From: Perkinsus chesapeaki
Lineage: Eukaryota; Perkinsozoa; Perkinsida; Perkinsidae
Reading direction: 5' to 3'
Assembly (NCBI GenBank): GCA_013115145.1
Contig: JAAPAO010000273.1
Coordinates: forward strand, 1-44,200
Length of the DNA: 44,200 bases
Position 1 is the first letter of the stretch; each line of letters begins with the position of its first letter. The position numbers and the translations under genes were made by a program. Under the pieces are notes generated by a model. It saw only the letters and a program-made list of their open reading frames with translations. It did not search any database and was not told the origin of the DNA. This document shows positions 11,500 to 21,900 of this stretch, piece after piece.

Positions 11500-11953
11500 T
11501 CGAATGACTTATTAATCTATCGAACGATATAATAGCTTAAATATCCGGTTATTCAACTCGTGGCGATGCTACGAAACAATAGAAACAATCAAGCCGCATA
11601 TCTGTCCCCATTGCCGTTGAAGCACTCTCCAAACACTTCCTACCTTCGGCAGTCGGCACGATTATTAGACTGCATCATTATTAACTGCTAAGAAAGTGCT
11701 ATTGTCAGCCTCATCGAGTCATAATAACATAAACGCTAATACCAGACTGCATTCCCTTCTACGCTAGAACATCTGTTTTCTAACATTGCACAAGCTGTAA
11801 CGGTTCGCCAGTTCTAGCTCCAAACAGCTAAGGGACTGTGCTAGTGTATCCTACCTTACTAACAGCTTATTTCGAGTATCGGTGTTAATACTTTTGCCTC
11901 TCAGTTTTTTGTATTAAGTGCGTGTTAGCGCGTTTACTATAGACTTTAATATT

Positions 11954-13432
11954 ATGGTTGATAACGCTTCAGCAATGGCTGCTACTCCTACCACAGTGTC
12001 GGCTGCGTTCGACGAGACTAAAGGTCTATCCAATCTTCCTGGTGCCGCCGTTGACATGGCCGGTTCTACTCCCAAGAACTATCGAGAGCCAAAGAGCTTC
12101 GTTTCCCCTACGGTTGCTTCAACCGCAAACGGTTCATCGCCCAGACATGTCAGCTTCGATAACTATATTAACGAGATTGACCATGAAGAGCTTTCTGACG
12201 TTTTGAATCGTCTTTTGCCCTCTTTGGACTACCTCGAGACTGCTGACATCACCGGAGCTGGCGACGTCTCGAGCAGCGACCGAGGTGTCCTTGGTGAGCA
12301 TAATGTGACCAACCACCCCAGTCTAGATTTATCAGCTTTGAGCGATAGTGTCTTCGAGGATTATCACGAGGACCACTTGAGGCATTTTTCTGCTGATGGT
12401 GATCTCACTTATACAAGTGATTTGAAGACGACCCCTGCTTACGAGACCCAATATGGTGGTGACGCTGGAGGATCTTCTACTGGTGATTCTGACGAGGTCG
12501 GAGAAATGGTCGAGAAGGTTGTGGCTGCCTTTGTCGATGCTCAGAAAGAGCTCGAAGAAGAACGTGAAAAAAGAAGGCAACTGGAGCTTGAGAACGAAGT
12601 GATGCGTATGAGGATTCGTACCTTGAGCAGTGTTGGTTCGGTCACTAGTAGTCGACACGGTAGCATAAGTTACGCTGCTGCCTTGAACAACGGCGTTAAT
12701 GGTGCTGCTGCGTATGGTGATATCTCTCCTAGAGGAAGAGCAATGACTGCGGCTCTTGACTCCTTCGGGCCTATCGACTCTGAAGTTGCACCTCCTCCAC
12801 CGGGCTTGTTGGAGCACCAAATGTCCGCTCCCCCTCGCTCGTATGGTTTAACTACTCGTAGTGGTTATGGGCACAACAGCAGCTGGGATGTTTCCCAGAG
12901 AAGGTCCAGCTCTGGTGCGTTGAGCCATCATCAGCAGCAGCAGATGCAGCCGGTATCGCCGACCACTCCACCTAAGATGAATTTGCTCGAGGCTTTGCAG
13001 GTCAAGACCGAAGCTGATGAGAAGAGGGTCTTCACTGTGCGTAAAGTGCACAAGCTTGGCTTCAAGGCGAGGCATATCCTTAGGGAATACTTCTCCAAGT
13101 TCGGTCATGTACGTGATGTTGTTCTACTGCCAATGCGTGCCAAGCCTCGTCCGGGCCCCGGTGGTATTGTTCGTGGACCTAGACCGAGCTCCATGGGGTT
13201 TGTCGTCATGTCAAGTCCCGAGGAAGTCCGCCGTGTCTTGGATGTAGACGGTGTCCATATTGTCAGAGGTTGGCCTGTGGAAGTCCGCCCTTTCGTGAGA
13301 CCTGCTGATCCACCGACAACTGCTGCCAATGACCAGCAGCATCTGGATGACGGCTTCTCTTATACCTCTAATCGTTCTCCAACTTCTTCAAGTGGCTCTA
13401 TTAGCAGTACTGTCCGTTCGGACACTGAGTAG
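11954..13432 (+). CDS. RRM-domain RNA-binding protein, 492 aa, intronless
   Basis: A single-exon gene for a mostly disordered protein with one RNA recognition motif near the C-terminus, about residues 358-450. An RNP2-like strand VHKLGF is followed by a helix (ARHILREYFSKFG), the strand VRDVVLLPM, a Gly/Pro/Arg loop, an RNP1-like strand MGFVVMSS and a closing helix (PEEVRRVLD). Residues about 180-230 form a charged coiled coil (KELEEEREKRRQLELENE) that could mediate dimerisation. The N-terminal 170 residues and the Pro/Gln/His-rich linker (about 270-355) look unstructured. This RRM, with a long loop before RNP1, resembles single-RRM proteins common in alveolates; that is from memory. Post-transcriptional regulation of mRNA is the likely role. 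I use the ATG at 11954 because the residues before it, from 11918, are not protein-like. The long AT-rich 3' flank is a likely UTR. Confidence 0.88.
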   Translation: MVDNASAMAATPTTVSAAFDETKGLSNLPGAAVDMAGSTPKNYREPKSFVSPTVASTANGSSPRHVSFDNYINEIDHEELSDVLNRLLPSLDYLETADITGAGDVSSSDRGVLGEHNVTNHPSLDLSALSDSVFEDYHEDHLRHFSADGDLTYTSDLKTTPAYETQYGGDAGGSSTGDSDEVGEMVEKVVAAFVDAQKELEEEREKRRQLELENEVMRMRIRTLSSVGSVTSSRHGSISYAAALNNGVNGAAAYGDISPRGRAMTAALDSFGPIDSEVAPPPPGLLEHQMSAPPRSYGLTTRSGYGHNSSWDVSQRRSSSGALSHHQQQQMQPVSPTTPPKMNLLEALQVKTEADEKRVFTVRKVHKLGFKARHILREYFSKFGHVRDVVLLPMRAKPRPGPGGIVRGPRPSSMGFVVMSSPEEVRRVLDVDGVHIVRGWPVEVRPFVRPADPPTTAANDQQHLDDGFSYTSNRSPTSSSGSISSTVRSDTE

Positions 13433-14320
13433 GTGTTGTTGAGGGCTCTAGTTCATTGAACTTCCGCCGCTATTGTAAATGGATTTGCCATTAAGAGCAT
13501 GATCCATCGGGCTGATTAATAAGGCTAGTTAGTCCTTACCTTTTTATTATTATCATCGTATCCCCGTCATCATTAGTCTCAACCACCGCTACATGCGGAT
13601 GGCCGGTGCTGTTGGTTGACGCCTAGGATTTTTTGTGCCCTCAACTTCTCTCTCTGGTCGTTACCGTATCTGAGACCACTAATACCTTAAATTAGTAGTA
13701 ATTGTCCTGATCACCAGTTGAATAGCTGGTGTTGATGGGTTTATTATCTTCTCTCCTTTTGGTGTAATAGGTTCATGCCTTTGTAATCATACTGCTTAAA
13801 TGTTTCATCATTCTTATAATAATGATAATGAGCACGTAAGTGCGTGCGCTGAAGGTGTTGTTACTAAAATCTCGCTGTCTGTCGTCAGTCATTATAGCTC
13901 GTCAACAGCTTGCTATAGCAGTTTCGAGCATTACTAACGGCAGACTTAACTTATCGTTTAACAGCTATGGTGGGACCATGGCTTGTATTGTAATAGTTGT
14001 TATTGTTGTTCTCGTTTCGTCGTCCTCCTATTGCTATTATTCACATTAATCGGCCTAACATACGTATTTATGGTGGGATTGAAGCTACTGCCGCCTTCCT
14101 CCAATATGAATGGCTTGAGTTAATCAGTACAACTTCAGTATAAATAATGAAGCAATCTGGATTTAGTACACGGCAAGTTCGCCAAGTACATACCTAAGGG
14201 GGCAAAGCTCCTTAAGATTTTATGACTTATTGCGTTGCTAGTGGGGTTCAGTTCGTTGTGTTCGTCATTAATATCGCACCTCCTTTAGGACGCCTGATTT
14301 GTATTTTCCCGGGTGTTATA
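13433..14320. other. 3' flank and intergenic sequence
   Basis: This is AT-rich with short TTATTG/TATTAT runs near 13540, 13820 and 13990. The 69-codon frame at 13840-14049 is Val/Ser-rich low complexity from those runs and is not called. It includes the presumed 3' UTR of the RRM gene and the 5' flank of the dehydrogenase gene. Confidence 0.6.
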
Positions 14321-16439
14321 ATGTCAGGGCTCCCATCGGCACCTGCTGTGATGGCGGACCATGCTAAGAGAGTTCTGGAGGATCTTAATAAATTTGTCGA
14401 TGAAATTATTAAGCCAGGTGCTGCCTTGCCTCGTAGAAGCTGGTCCCATCGGTAGCCTTCAGGGGAGCATGTCTACCGTAAAGAGCACGCCGAAGGTAGC
14501 AGCCGTTGGGCAAGTCCACCGGTTATGGAGCGCATGAAGGATGAAGCTAAAAAGAGAGGACTGTGGAACTTGTTCATCCCGAAGCACTTTCCGGAAAGTC
14601 GGTACCATTTCTATGAGCTCTGATTAGTGTGGCTGGGGCAGGTCCAGGCCTTACCACATACGAGTACGCTCATTTATGTGAACTCATGGGGAAGCATCTG
14701 CTGACAGCCGAAGCTACCAACTGCAGTGCCCCGGATACCGGGAATATGGAGGTGCTCAAGATTGTTCTATTCACATTCGGTGCTTTTCGGCAAAGTCGTG
14801 GAGAAACGAAGTCCTATGTTACCAGAACCTTATATTGATTGTTTTCTCAAATTTAGGTTTGCAAGCTATTCTATCTTCGCACTGGTGACAGTCTTGGTTA
14901 GGGTAGATGGTCCTCCGAGCTTGGTGTTGCGCGAACTTTCCTTCCGCCTTCTCGTTGCGCTAAAGTAGCAGTAGCACACCCGTGCAAGAGTATCGGTTAT
15001 TTTGAACTTGACAATTTCGTTATCTCAACATAGCTTCAGGCGATTTTAGGTTACCTATGTAGACTGGGACCACCGGTAGTGTTATCAGTTGCTGTTATAT
15101 ATTAGGTTCTCCTTTTGGCTGGTAGTAAGGACCAGAAGGAACGTTGGCTCAAACCATTACTGGAGGGCAGCATACGTAGCACTTTCCTCATGACAGAGCC
15201 TAATGTTGCAAGCTCTGATGCGAGCAATATATCAATTGATATCAGAAAGGATGGGTATGATTATGTCATCAACGGTACGGTAGAGAAAAGCTAGCCTTCG
15301 CCCTTCCACGCGCCTTCGCCTCCTCACCGGCTTTCGTTGAACGTTAGCAGTGGTAGCGTGTTCCTGCAAGAATAGACGCTCAGGCACAAAGTGGTGGTCG
15401 AGTGGTGCCCTTGATGAGCGCTGCAGAGTCGGTATCCTACTCGGTAAGGTTGGCGGTGGGGAGCGACGGCCGGCTCATCAGCAACAATCTATGCTAGTCG
15501 TAAGTCGGTCCTCTATGTAAATAGAGATGAACTTTTTGCTAGATTCCGATGGATGCCCCTGGTATCCGAGTCGTCCGAGCTCTAACAGTGTTCGGTTATG
15601 ATGACGCCCCGCACGGTCATGCATTGGTTGAATTTGACAATGTCAGAGTTAGCCAGCGGGACTCTCTTCTAGGCAGAGAGGGCGACGGCTTCAAAATCGC
15701 CCAAGTAGATCTTGTCTTCCGTTTCGCTTCATGGCTCCATCAGGCACGCCTCGGGCCAGGTCGCATTCACCACTGTATGAGGCTGGTCGGTATGGCTGAA
15801 AGAGCACTCGAGATTGCCGTTGATAGAGCTCATCATCGACGGGCATTCGGGAAACTGTAAAGTGGCCACACCTTGACAACTGCGAAGTGAATCTCTTCAG
15901 TATTGCTCACCATGGTGGAGTGATGACCGAGGTGGCAGAATGCCGTATTGAGATCGAGGCCGCTAGAGCTCTCGTATTGAGAGCCGCTGCAGCCATTGAT
16001 GTAACCGTTTCGGATATTTTCTAGCTCCGTTGATGCACAGCTGCTCTAATAGCGCGTTGCTGTTTGGTTATTTTATGCGTACTATTGTTAGGCGGTCGGA
16101 GTCAAAGGCGCTCTGAATGAGATTGCCGCCATTAAAGTATTCGCACCAAGAATGGCTTGCAAAGTCATCGATCGCTGTATCCAGGTAACGCTGCTCTACC
16201 TATAGAGTGCATGCTTCAACCTTAGATATGCGGAGGTGCCGGTGTGAGTGGTGACCTTGATTTAGCATTTCTCTATACGGCCGCTCGGCCTCTGAGAATC
16301 GCTGACGGCCCCGATGCTGTGGGTTTCTGATTCATTTTCCTTCCTGTGGTACACTGAGGTTTAGGTGCACCTTGCCACCGTTGCCAAGCATGAGTATCGC
16401 ATGCATGCAAAGAAAGCAGCTACTACCAGCCGTCTTTGA
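14321..16439 (+). CDS. Acyl-CoA dehydrogenase, ACAD10/11 type, 11 exons, probable PTS1
   Basis: FAD-dependent alpha,beta-dehydrogenation of acyl-CoA. Eleven exons join in phase to 420 residues: 14321-14417, 14463-14597, 14642-14751, 15106-15274, 15384-15499, 15543-15704, 15744-15856, 15901-16000, 16092-16184, 16226-16318, 16365-16439. Family landmarks in order: [50 protein letters not shown] (substrate/FAD loop), KWWSSGA, the strand [40 protein letters not shown], and [10 protein letters not shown] with [10 protein letters not shown] at the end. These match the C-terminal dehydrogenase half of ACAD10/ACAD11; the phosphotransferase half is absent. The last residues are SRL, a PTS1 variant, so the enzyme is probably peroxisomal. 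I chose the ATG at 14321 because the in-frame sequence from 14222 adds a hydrophobic stretch foreign to the family. Intron 3 starts with a weak donor (GTGCTC), placed by family alignment. Confidence 0.92.
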
Positions 16440-16665
16440 TGACGATTGTGTGTCTTGACTCGTTTCTTGGATTTCCTGTGTTGTGTTATCTGGAAAGTGA
16501 GTAGGGATAATAACATTCAGCGCACGACTCTCGGGGATGAGGAACAAGATTAAACTACTGTCTACCAGTAACTGCACCATCACACCTTTCTTAAAGCATT
16601 CGCTGTGTGCCAGCTCATATTAGAAATCCGCCAGGCGTAGCGTTTACATTCTGTGGAAATGGATC

Positions 16666-18395
16666 ATGCCTTCCTCAATGGCTGTGGTTTTTTCAAGTGG
16701 TCCAACCACATTTCTCTCAATGCGATCTAGTCTCCTCCGGCGGTTTGCAGTGCGACCATCAGCACCTGGTCGAGTGGTGCAGAACTCAGAGAGTCTTGTA
16801 CAAGAGCTGAGGGCGGGTACCGTCACCAAAGGCCTTCGAGGCCGCCCTACGCCCCAGAAAGCCAACGAATTAGTATGAACTCAGGGCCTTGCTTTGCGGT
16901 GTACTTTAATAAGGTACATCAAGCATGGCGATCTTGGAAGGACCCAAACGAAGTGGCGCGTGCACTCCGAGCTCTGGTGGGGACCTGTCGTGACGAAGGT
17001 TCCGCTCCTGACCCCGCGGTTTGCCTGGATATGCTAGCCTACTTGGAGGAGCACATCACCATTATGACAGACCTTCCTGGGCTTGTGTAACCCATTTACA
17101 GACAGAATGGGAACTCTGTTCATTTCGATGACGTATTTTTGTTAGGCACTCTGTCGGGTTCATATCTACTCCTGTAGGAGTTTTGGAAGACCCCAAGCTG
17201 TCAGCTGCTCGAGACAGGTTCCTCGAGACGGCCTTTGAGAGGCTAAAACGCAGGCATGGCAACCAGTGGAAGCGGATGGATATGCCTCTCGTGGCAGCAG
17301 TGAAGAACTATAGACCTCAGTTAAGGTGACCGACCGGGTTAGATGTACGCCCTTGACAGATACCATAACTTCATCATGGCCGTCCTCGACACCGCAGCAC
17401 GGGAGCTGACTCTCGAGTTTGAGCGACAACACTCTAACTTGGCCGACTCCCTCACGAGATTACCTGTATTTCTGCACGCATATTCCATGACAAAAGAAAA
17501 GGGACACCCGATTCTCGACACCACCATTAAGATTATGTCGGATAACATCGACTCAGTAGGTGTCACTGCAAACGGCATCGGTGATGGAATGTTTTGAAAG
17601 GTGCCCTTGTGGGTGGTCACGAGAACAGCTTGTCACTTGGCCACCATTTTGCAGCGCGAACCGCGCAACGAATCCATCCGGGCATTCTACTGGTGCCTGC
17701 GCCGGGTAGAGTGCGTTGAGCTAGCCGAGGTCGCTAGCGAGATCTTTCCGTTCTATACTGCACTGTGGAGGATTAATGAGGCTCTTCAAGAGGAGGAACG
17801 TAACACCGCAAATCAATGGATGAAATTGGAGCTAGATATTGAACTCGTCAAAAGAGAAGATATTTATTATGATGGCTTCGCTCTTGAGACCTTATGCGTT
17901 CTTCTCTCCGAGACCAGACTGGATGGGACTGCCCTTCTACAGCTGCTCGACGGTAAACTAGTTGAGGAAGATATCGCATCGTTGAGTCCACCAGCCCTCA
18001 TTCAGTCTTTGCGGTAATGGTAAGCTCCTCTCCTCTCCATAACGTCCTTCAGATTACTGGTTAACTTGCCCTCGGAAGCGTCAACTGCACTACAGCGTCG
18101 ATTGGCAGACCATATCTCTCGAGTGCAGTGGCTCTCGCCAGATGCTATTCTCGAACTATCCTCCCTCTTCACACTCGACCCCTCTCTGAGGAATCGAATA
18201 GGAGATGTAACGGCGGGGATGGTCCGAGCTGCCGCCCGAGAGCTTTACCGATCTATATCGGTTGTGGACGATGAAACGCTGATGCGAATCTGCAGTAATC
18301 TGCGAGGAGCAATGAAAGGATTAGCCGGGGATGAGATGCCCCTAGTGCGGCTATTAATCGAAGAGTATGCTGTCGTTGATAAGCATGTTGATTAA
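16666..18395 (+). CDS. Six-exon helical protein with a mitochondrial-type leader, about 500 aa
   Basis: Six exons join in phase: 16666-16872, 16914-17086, 17146-17325, 17360-17555, 17601-18013, 18053-18395, giving 503 residues. The internal ATG at 16720 opens a classic amphipathic leader (MRSSLLRRFAVRPSAPGR) with Arg and no acids, so translation may start there and the protein is probably imported into mitochondria. The rest is almost all alpha-helix with paired-helix periodicity (for example RALRALVGTC, LADSLTRLPVFLHAY, LETLCVLLSE). This resembles organellar helical-repeat proteins, though I see no clean PPR or HPR consensus. Two introns are worth noting: a 34-base one (17326-17359) and a 41-base one. 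The neighbour upstream, the dehydrogenase, ends only 226 bases before. Confidence 0.78.
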
Positions 18396-18778
18396 ATGTT
18401 TCTGACTACTTTCAAGCTCCCAAGGATTGTGTAGAAGTTGTTATGGTGTGCAACACAATATCCTAAAGCGAGTGAACGCAGCGCAATCAGTGTCCTCCAC
18501 GTGGAATGCAGAGGTGCAAGAGCGATGATAGACAACATTGGTGAGACCCTAATACCACGGGCGGGCACACTCGAGTAGATGTTCCAGCGCTCGCCACCAA
18601 GACGAGACGCGACGGGGGATGAACAGCGGAGACACTCCCTCAGACGTATTAGTTTTAAGTTTTCTTCGACGCTTCTCTACAAAGACAATACTCCTGATTC
18701 AGGCATTTAATTCTATTTATTCAACGTGCACGACAGATTTCAGCTTGGCGCAGTACTCCTTCTTGACCATCCTTAGAA
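18396..18778. other. Short spacer, no gene seen
   Basis: This lies between the helical protein gene and the secreted protein gene. A 66-codon frame starting at 18619 is not convincing. No promoter motif can be recognised with confidence. Confidence 0.5.
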
Positions 18779-19801
18779 ATGTTCCCCGCGCATTATCGTA
18801 TTATTCTGGTATGTCTTGAGCTAATCGAACTGGTTGCTCTCGGAGGAGTCGAACATGTCTGCTCGTCAAAAGACGATCTTCGTCCGGGTGAATATGTATC
18901 GCAGTCCATCGATCCCTCGTTATCGAAGTGCACTCCACCATTGACTTCAGCTAGCATTACCTTGTCCTTGGCGGAAACAGGAAACAAAGTTAATGCCAGA
19001 ATCACTATCGACGGTAAACCGTTAGTGACAAAGGCTACGCTCTACTCGTACACCACTGAAATGGTGTATCATGCGATCATCGGAGACGTCTCGAATGTGA
19101 AATGCCACTGGTTCAAGTATGACAAGAAACGAAACTTCATTCAGGCCTACCGGTCGCTTTTTAAAAAGTGTGGTTTAGACTCCCCAGCGGGACCCATTAG
19201 ACTCGTTCTGTGCGGATACAAGGGTTCCGGAGAGACTCTGGACCTTTACCTCGAGGGCCGCACCTACGGGAAAAAGGGGGGTAAGCTCCGCTTCCTGAAG
19301 CATAAGATATCCTTCATGGTAGCTTCCGCAGCGCCCGCGGTTCCTCATACAGCACATAAGAGAAGATCGTCGTTCAGTGTTGGCACTGATATGTCGGATG
19401 ATAAACCCCTCAAGGCTGCCGCAAAGGGCCCTGATCAGGAATACTCACCGACTATAAAAAAGAAAAAGACCAATGCAGATGAGAAAAGTCCCATAGAAAA
19501 TGGGGTTTATATCGGTGTCGTGCCAGCGGGTGATGTAGGAATAAGTGCAGTTATACAGTTAGAAGACGGAGAGCAGTTAATAACTGTTACTTCAAGTGTG
19601 AATGGGGCACCAGGTCCTAGGATTGACAATGCGGTACTGGTCAAAGCTGAGGATTATCCCACCAGTGGATGCTTCAAGTTAGAGGGGGCCTCTACTCCAT
19701 CGATGATGCGCATGAAGCCAAGCGCAACTCAACCACCTTCACTGGACGTTGATGCTGGAGACGGAGGCAAATATACGCTTCATCTACTCACACTACTATA
19801 G
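18779..19801 (+). CDS. Intronless predicted secreted protein, distant relative of the one at 10128-11156, 340 aa
   Basis: A single exon. Residues 1-28 give a signal peptide with the hydrophobic run IILVCLELIELVALGG. Domain 1 (about 35-170) begins PGEYVSQS and is rich in beta-like segments, with four Cys. A Lys-rich linker at about 190-240 (IKKKKTNADEK, HKRRSS) is followed by domain 2 (about 241-340), which begins NGVYIG and contains SGCFKLEG. The same layout, with the x-G-x-Y opening and the GCF motif, occurs in the minus-strand protein at 10128-11156; identity elsewhere is low by eye. No enzyme motif is seen. The Lys-rich linker could be a proteolytic site or a nucleolar-type basic patch; given the signal peptide I favour processing. 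The role is unknown. Confidence 0.83.
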   Translation: MFPAHYRIILVCLELIELVALGGVEHVCSSKDDLRPGEYVSQSIDPSLSKCTPPLTSASITLSLAETGNKVNARITIDGKPLVTKATLYSYTTEMVYHAIIGDVSNVKCHWFKYDKKRNFIQAYRSLFKKCGLDSPAGPIRLVLCGYKGSGETLDLYLEGRTYGKKGGKLRFLKHKISFMVASAAPAVPHTAHKRRSSFSVGTDMSDDKPLKAAAKGPDQEYSPTIKKKKTNADEKSPIENGVYIGVVPAGDVGISAVIQLEDGEQLITVTSSVNGAPGPRIDNAVLVKAEDYPTSGCFKLEGASTPSMMRMKPSATQPPSLDVDAGDGGKYTLHLLTLL

Positions 19802-20540
19802 GGATTGATGATGTCCATACCGAAGGATCAGATGCTTCCATTATATTGATTAATCATTATCATTATGTGTGACCTATTTATCAGTTGACTGGAGAACGAA
19901 GACAACTTGTGTTTGCTGAGTCCAAAATGAGGAGTACTCCCACTCGTGTGGGAGCCTTAAGTGGGGATCACCAAATCGACACTCGAGGTAACCTTTCCAC
20001 AGCTTATTATCACGATAGTTAGCCAATCGGATAAAAGTTAAGTTCCCTGCCCAATAGGTCAAAGAGCCGTTGATGAGTGATTTCGTATCATGATTACGTA
20101 GAGTTGAGGTTTAGCTAGATCACAGCCTCGGGTGTTGCTTTTACGATAGCATCACTCCGACCATCATATACTACGGCTTGGGTGCTTCGAGCTGGGGAGT
20201 ACTCCCGACCTAGATCAACATGAATATGCCAAATACTGTCATTTACTAATTGTTGCATCGACCGAGTGATGATAGTACATTCCCAAAAGAGCTGTTAATA
20301 AAGGAATCAACGGTGATTAGCCCCCAGCTATGCCACGGGTTTCTTGTCAATAGAAGATGCCAAATAAAAGCATCGAAGCGGACACACACAAGCACATGAT
20401 TCATGGGCCATGAAGTTCATGGCATGAACGTAGTGAGATATACTAAGGGAGAAAGCCGACAATAATCAAAGCGCATGCAGCATGCAAGGGTACTCTACTG
20501 TGATTACCGGGGTTCCAAGAACACCCTCGAGTCAATGACC
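19802..20540. other. Spacer before the duplicated segment
   Basis: No gene is seen. Near 20345-20450 the text (GCATCGAAGC..., CATGAACGTAGTGAGA) resembles 23837-23880 (GCATCGAGAC..., CATGAACATAGTGAGA), so part of this stretch may belong to the flank repeated in the tandem duplication. Confidence 0.45.
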
Positions 20541-20549
20541 TTGACACAT

Positions 20550-20760
20550 CTTACATCGAATAGGTGTATGTCCAGTTGAGACTGAGAGATTCCGTATATT
20601 ACTAGCAAATTTCCAAACCAACATGTGTATTGTATTGCTAGTAGTAACACAAGACACATGGTAGCTAACGTTAGGGCCGAATCGCGGCAGTCTGAAAGTG
20701 ACCTCGTATGAGGTATAGGTTGGGTTAGGCCAAGACAACAACTTGGCGCCGATCGTGTTT
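20550..20760 (-). pseudogene. Fragment resembling the 3' coding end of the kinase gene
   Basis: The plus-strand text at 20688-20735 (GCGGCAGTCTGAAAGTGACC, CGTATGAGGTATAGGTTG) parallels 29447-29495 (GCGGCTGCCTGGAAGCGACC, TGTATGAGGCATAGGTTG), which is coding sequence, on the minus strand, for the tail of the kinase. The similarity carries on to both sides (AGGGCCGAATCGCGGC, GCCGATCGTGTT). In the kinase frame a piece like YQVNLRQSN corresponds to YHVSCVTTSN here. A third copy lies at about 24245-24315. Indels break the frame, so this is a relic or a shared dispersed element and not a gene. Confidence 0.45.
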
Positions 20761-21446
20761 TCGTGATTACAGACTCATCCCCTGACTGTGTTTGACAAGC
20801 CCTACAACTCGTGAGCTACAAGAAGCATGTGAGAGTTCTGTAAACTGTCCACTGTAGTCTAGACAGGTCACGGCACTATACTCTAGACTCTGGGAGCAGA
20901 GATACATTCTTTTTACGAAACGTGCCAATTCGCAGCAACGCTGAACGAGCCACCCTATACGGTGGTATGAGACTCGTACCAGCACGAGACTCATCCAATA
21001 TGTCTCATACTATGAGACTATCGAGCTGCTAATAGCAGCTTCAGTCCGGGGCTGGTGATGCCCCTCTAAAGGGCTCCGCAGTGCAGGACCTGCCCAAGCT
21101 TTATTTGCGGGAACGCAGGGACAGGCATCATCCTCCGCATCAACCAGATTGCCGATGATAGCTTGCACTTACACAGCCCAGTTGGTACCGGGCTCATTGT
21201 CGGTAGTATTCCGGAAAGCCAGGGTCATCGTATGGTCATACGAAAGGTATGGAGTGTTCGATCTGACAGTGGCTCAGTGCGCCATGACACTGCTTTCGAT
21301 CATCGAAGTTCGATGTTGTTACAGCTGCAGAGCTAATGATGAGCTGCTAAACCGTGGCAAGTTACACAATCTCGTTTTAGTCTGCTTTGTTGATAGCCTG
21401 CATATCACGAGGATGATGTTATTTAGTTTCAGTTGCTCAGCAGCCG

Positions 21447-21728
21447 ATGGTCGACAGCCGCAGTGACAGAAAAATGTTGTGTCTACTTTTCAGAAGGGGT
21501 AGTTTTTTTTGTGGTAAGGATTATACTGATTACATGTGCCACTACCTGAGAACCAGTAATCATGTACACCCTCTCGAACAGTATACGCGGCCAAACGTCG
21601 AAGTTGTCATGGATTCCGAGAGTGAACCTAATGCTTCTCGACATCTACTCTTGTTGACACTTGAAGGCTCTGCGTCACTGGAGCACTCCGCCGTGACACC
21701 GAAAAGTGAAGGCCCGCCCTCAGCTTAG
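21447..21728 (+). CDS. ORF upstream of secreted gene A, broken in unit B
   Basis: A 93-codon frame ends 172 bases before the secreted-protein gene of unit A. The matching stretch in unit B (to about 25488) keeps much of the sequence (NVEVVM, LEHSAVTP), but a CGA codon has become TGA at about 25399-25401. Either this is a small gene that died in unit B, or it is an untranslated leader whose openness is chance. No motif is seen. Confidence 0.25.
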   Translation: MVDSRSDRKMLCLLFRRGSFFCGKDYTDYMCHYLRTSNHVHPLEQYTRPNVEVVMDSESEPNASRHLLLLTLEGSASLEHSAVTPKSEGPPSA

Positions 21729-21900
21729 CAAATCCAGAGGATCACCGTAGAAAATGAATTGAATTCTGTATGTTTTTAGTGGAAGCCCTAGGGACGCCGC
21801 TGATGACTTGTGATCCAGAACTGCGACCTTCGCACCTTCCGGAGCATCTCTCCTCTTTCCCTGTGACTGCATTATTAGTTCAGTCTCTCATAAAATTGTC

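Noticed and set aside
12332-12820. 162-codon minus-strand ORF
   Set aside because: It lies fully antisense to the RRM protein gene, which has clear domains and composition; the antisense frame is a shadow.
13840-14049. 69-codon ORF
   Set aside because: It is produced by TTATTG-type low-complexity sequence in an intergenic AT-rich stretch.
14222-14320. Upstream in-frame start for the dehydrogenase
   Set aside because: It adds 33 hydrophobic residues unlike the family and is not needed with a C-terminal PTS1; a targeting function cannot be excluded.
16092-16364. Dehydrogenase gene as a frameshifted pseudogene
   Set aside because: All apparent frame breaks coincide with GT-AG introns of 39-354 bases and the phases close exactly to a full-length 420-residue product.
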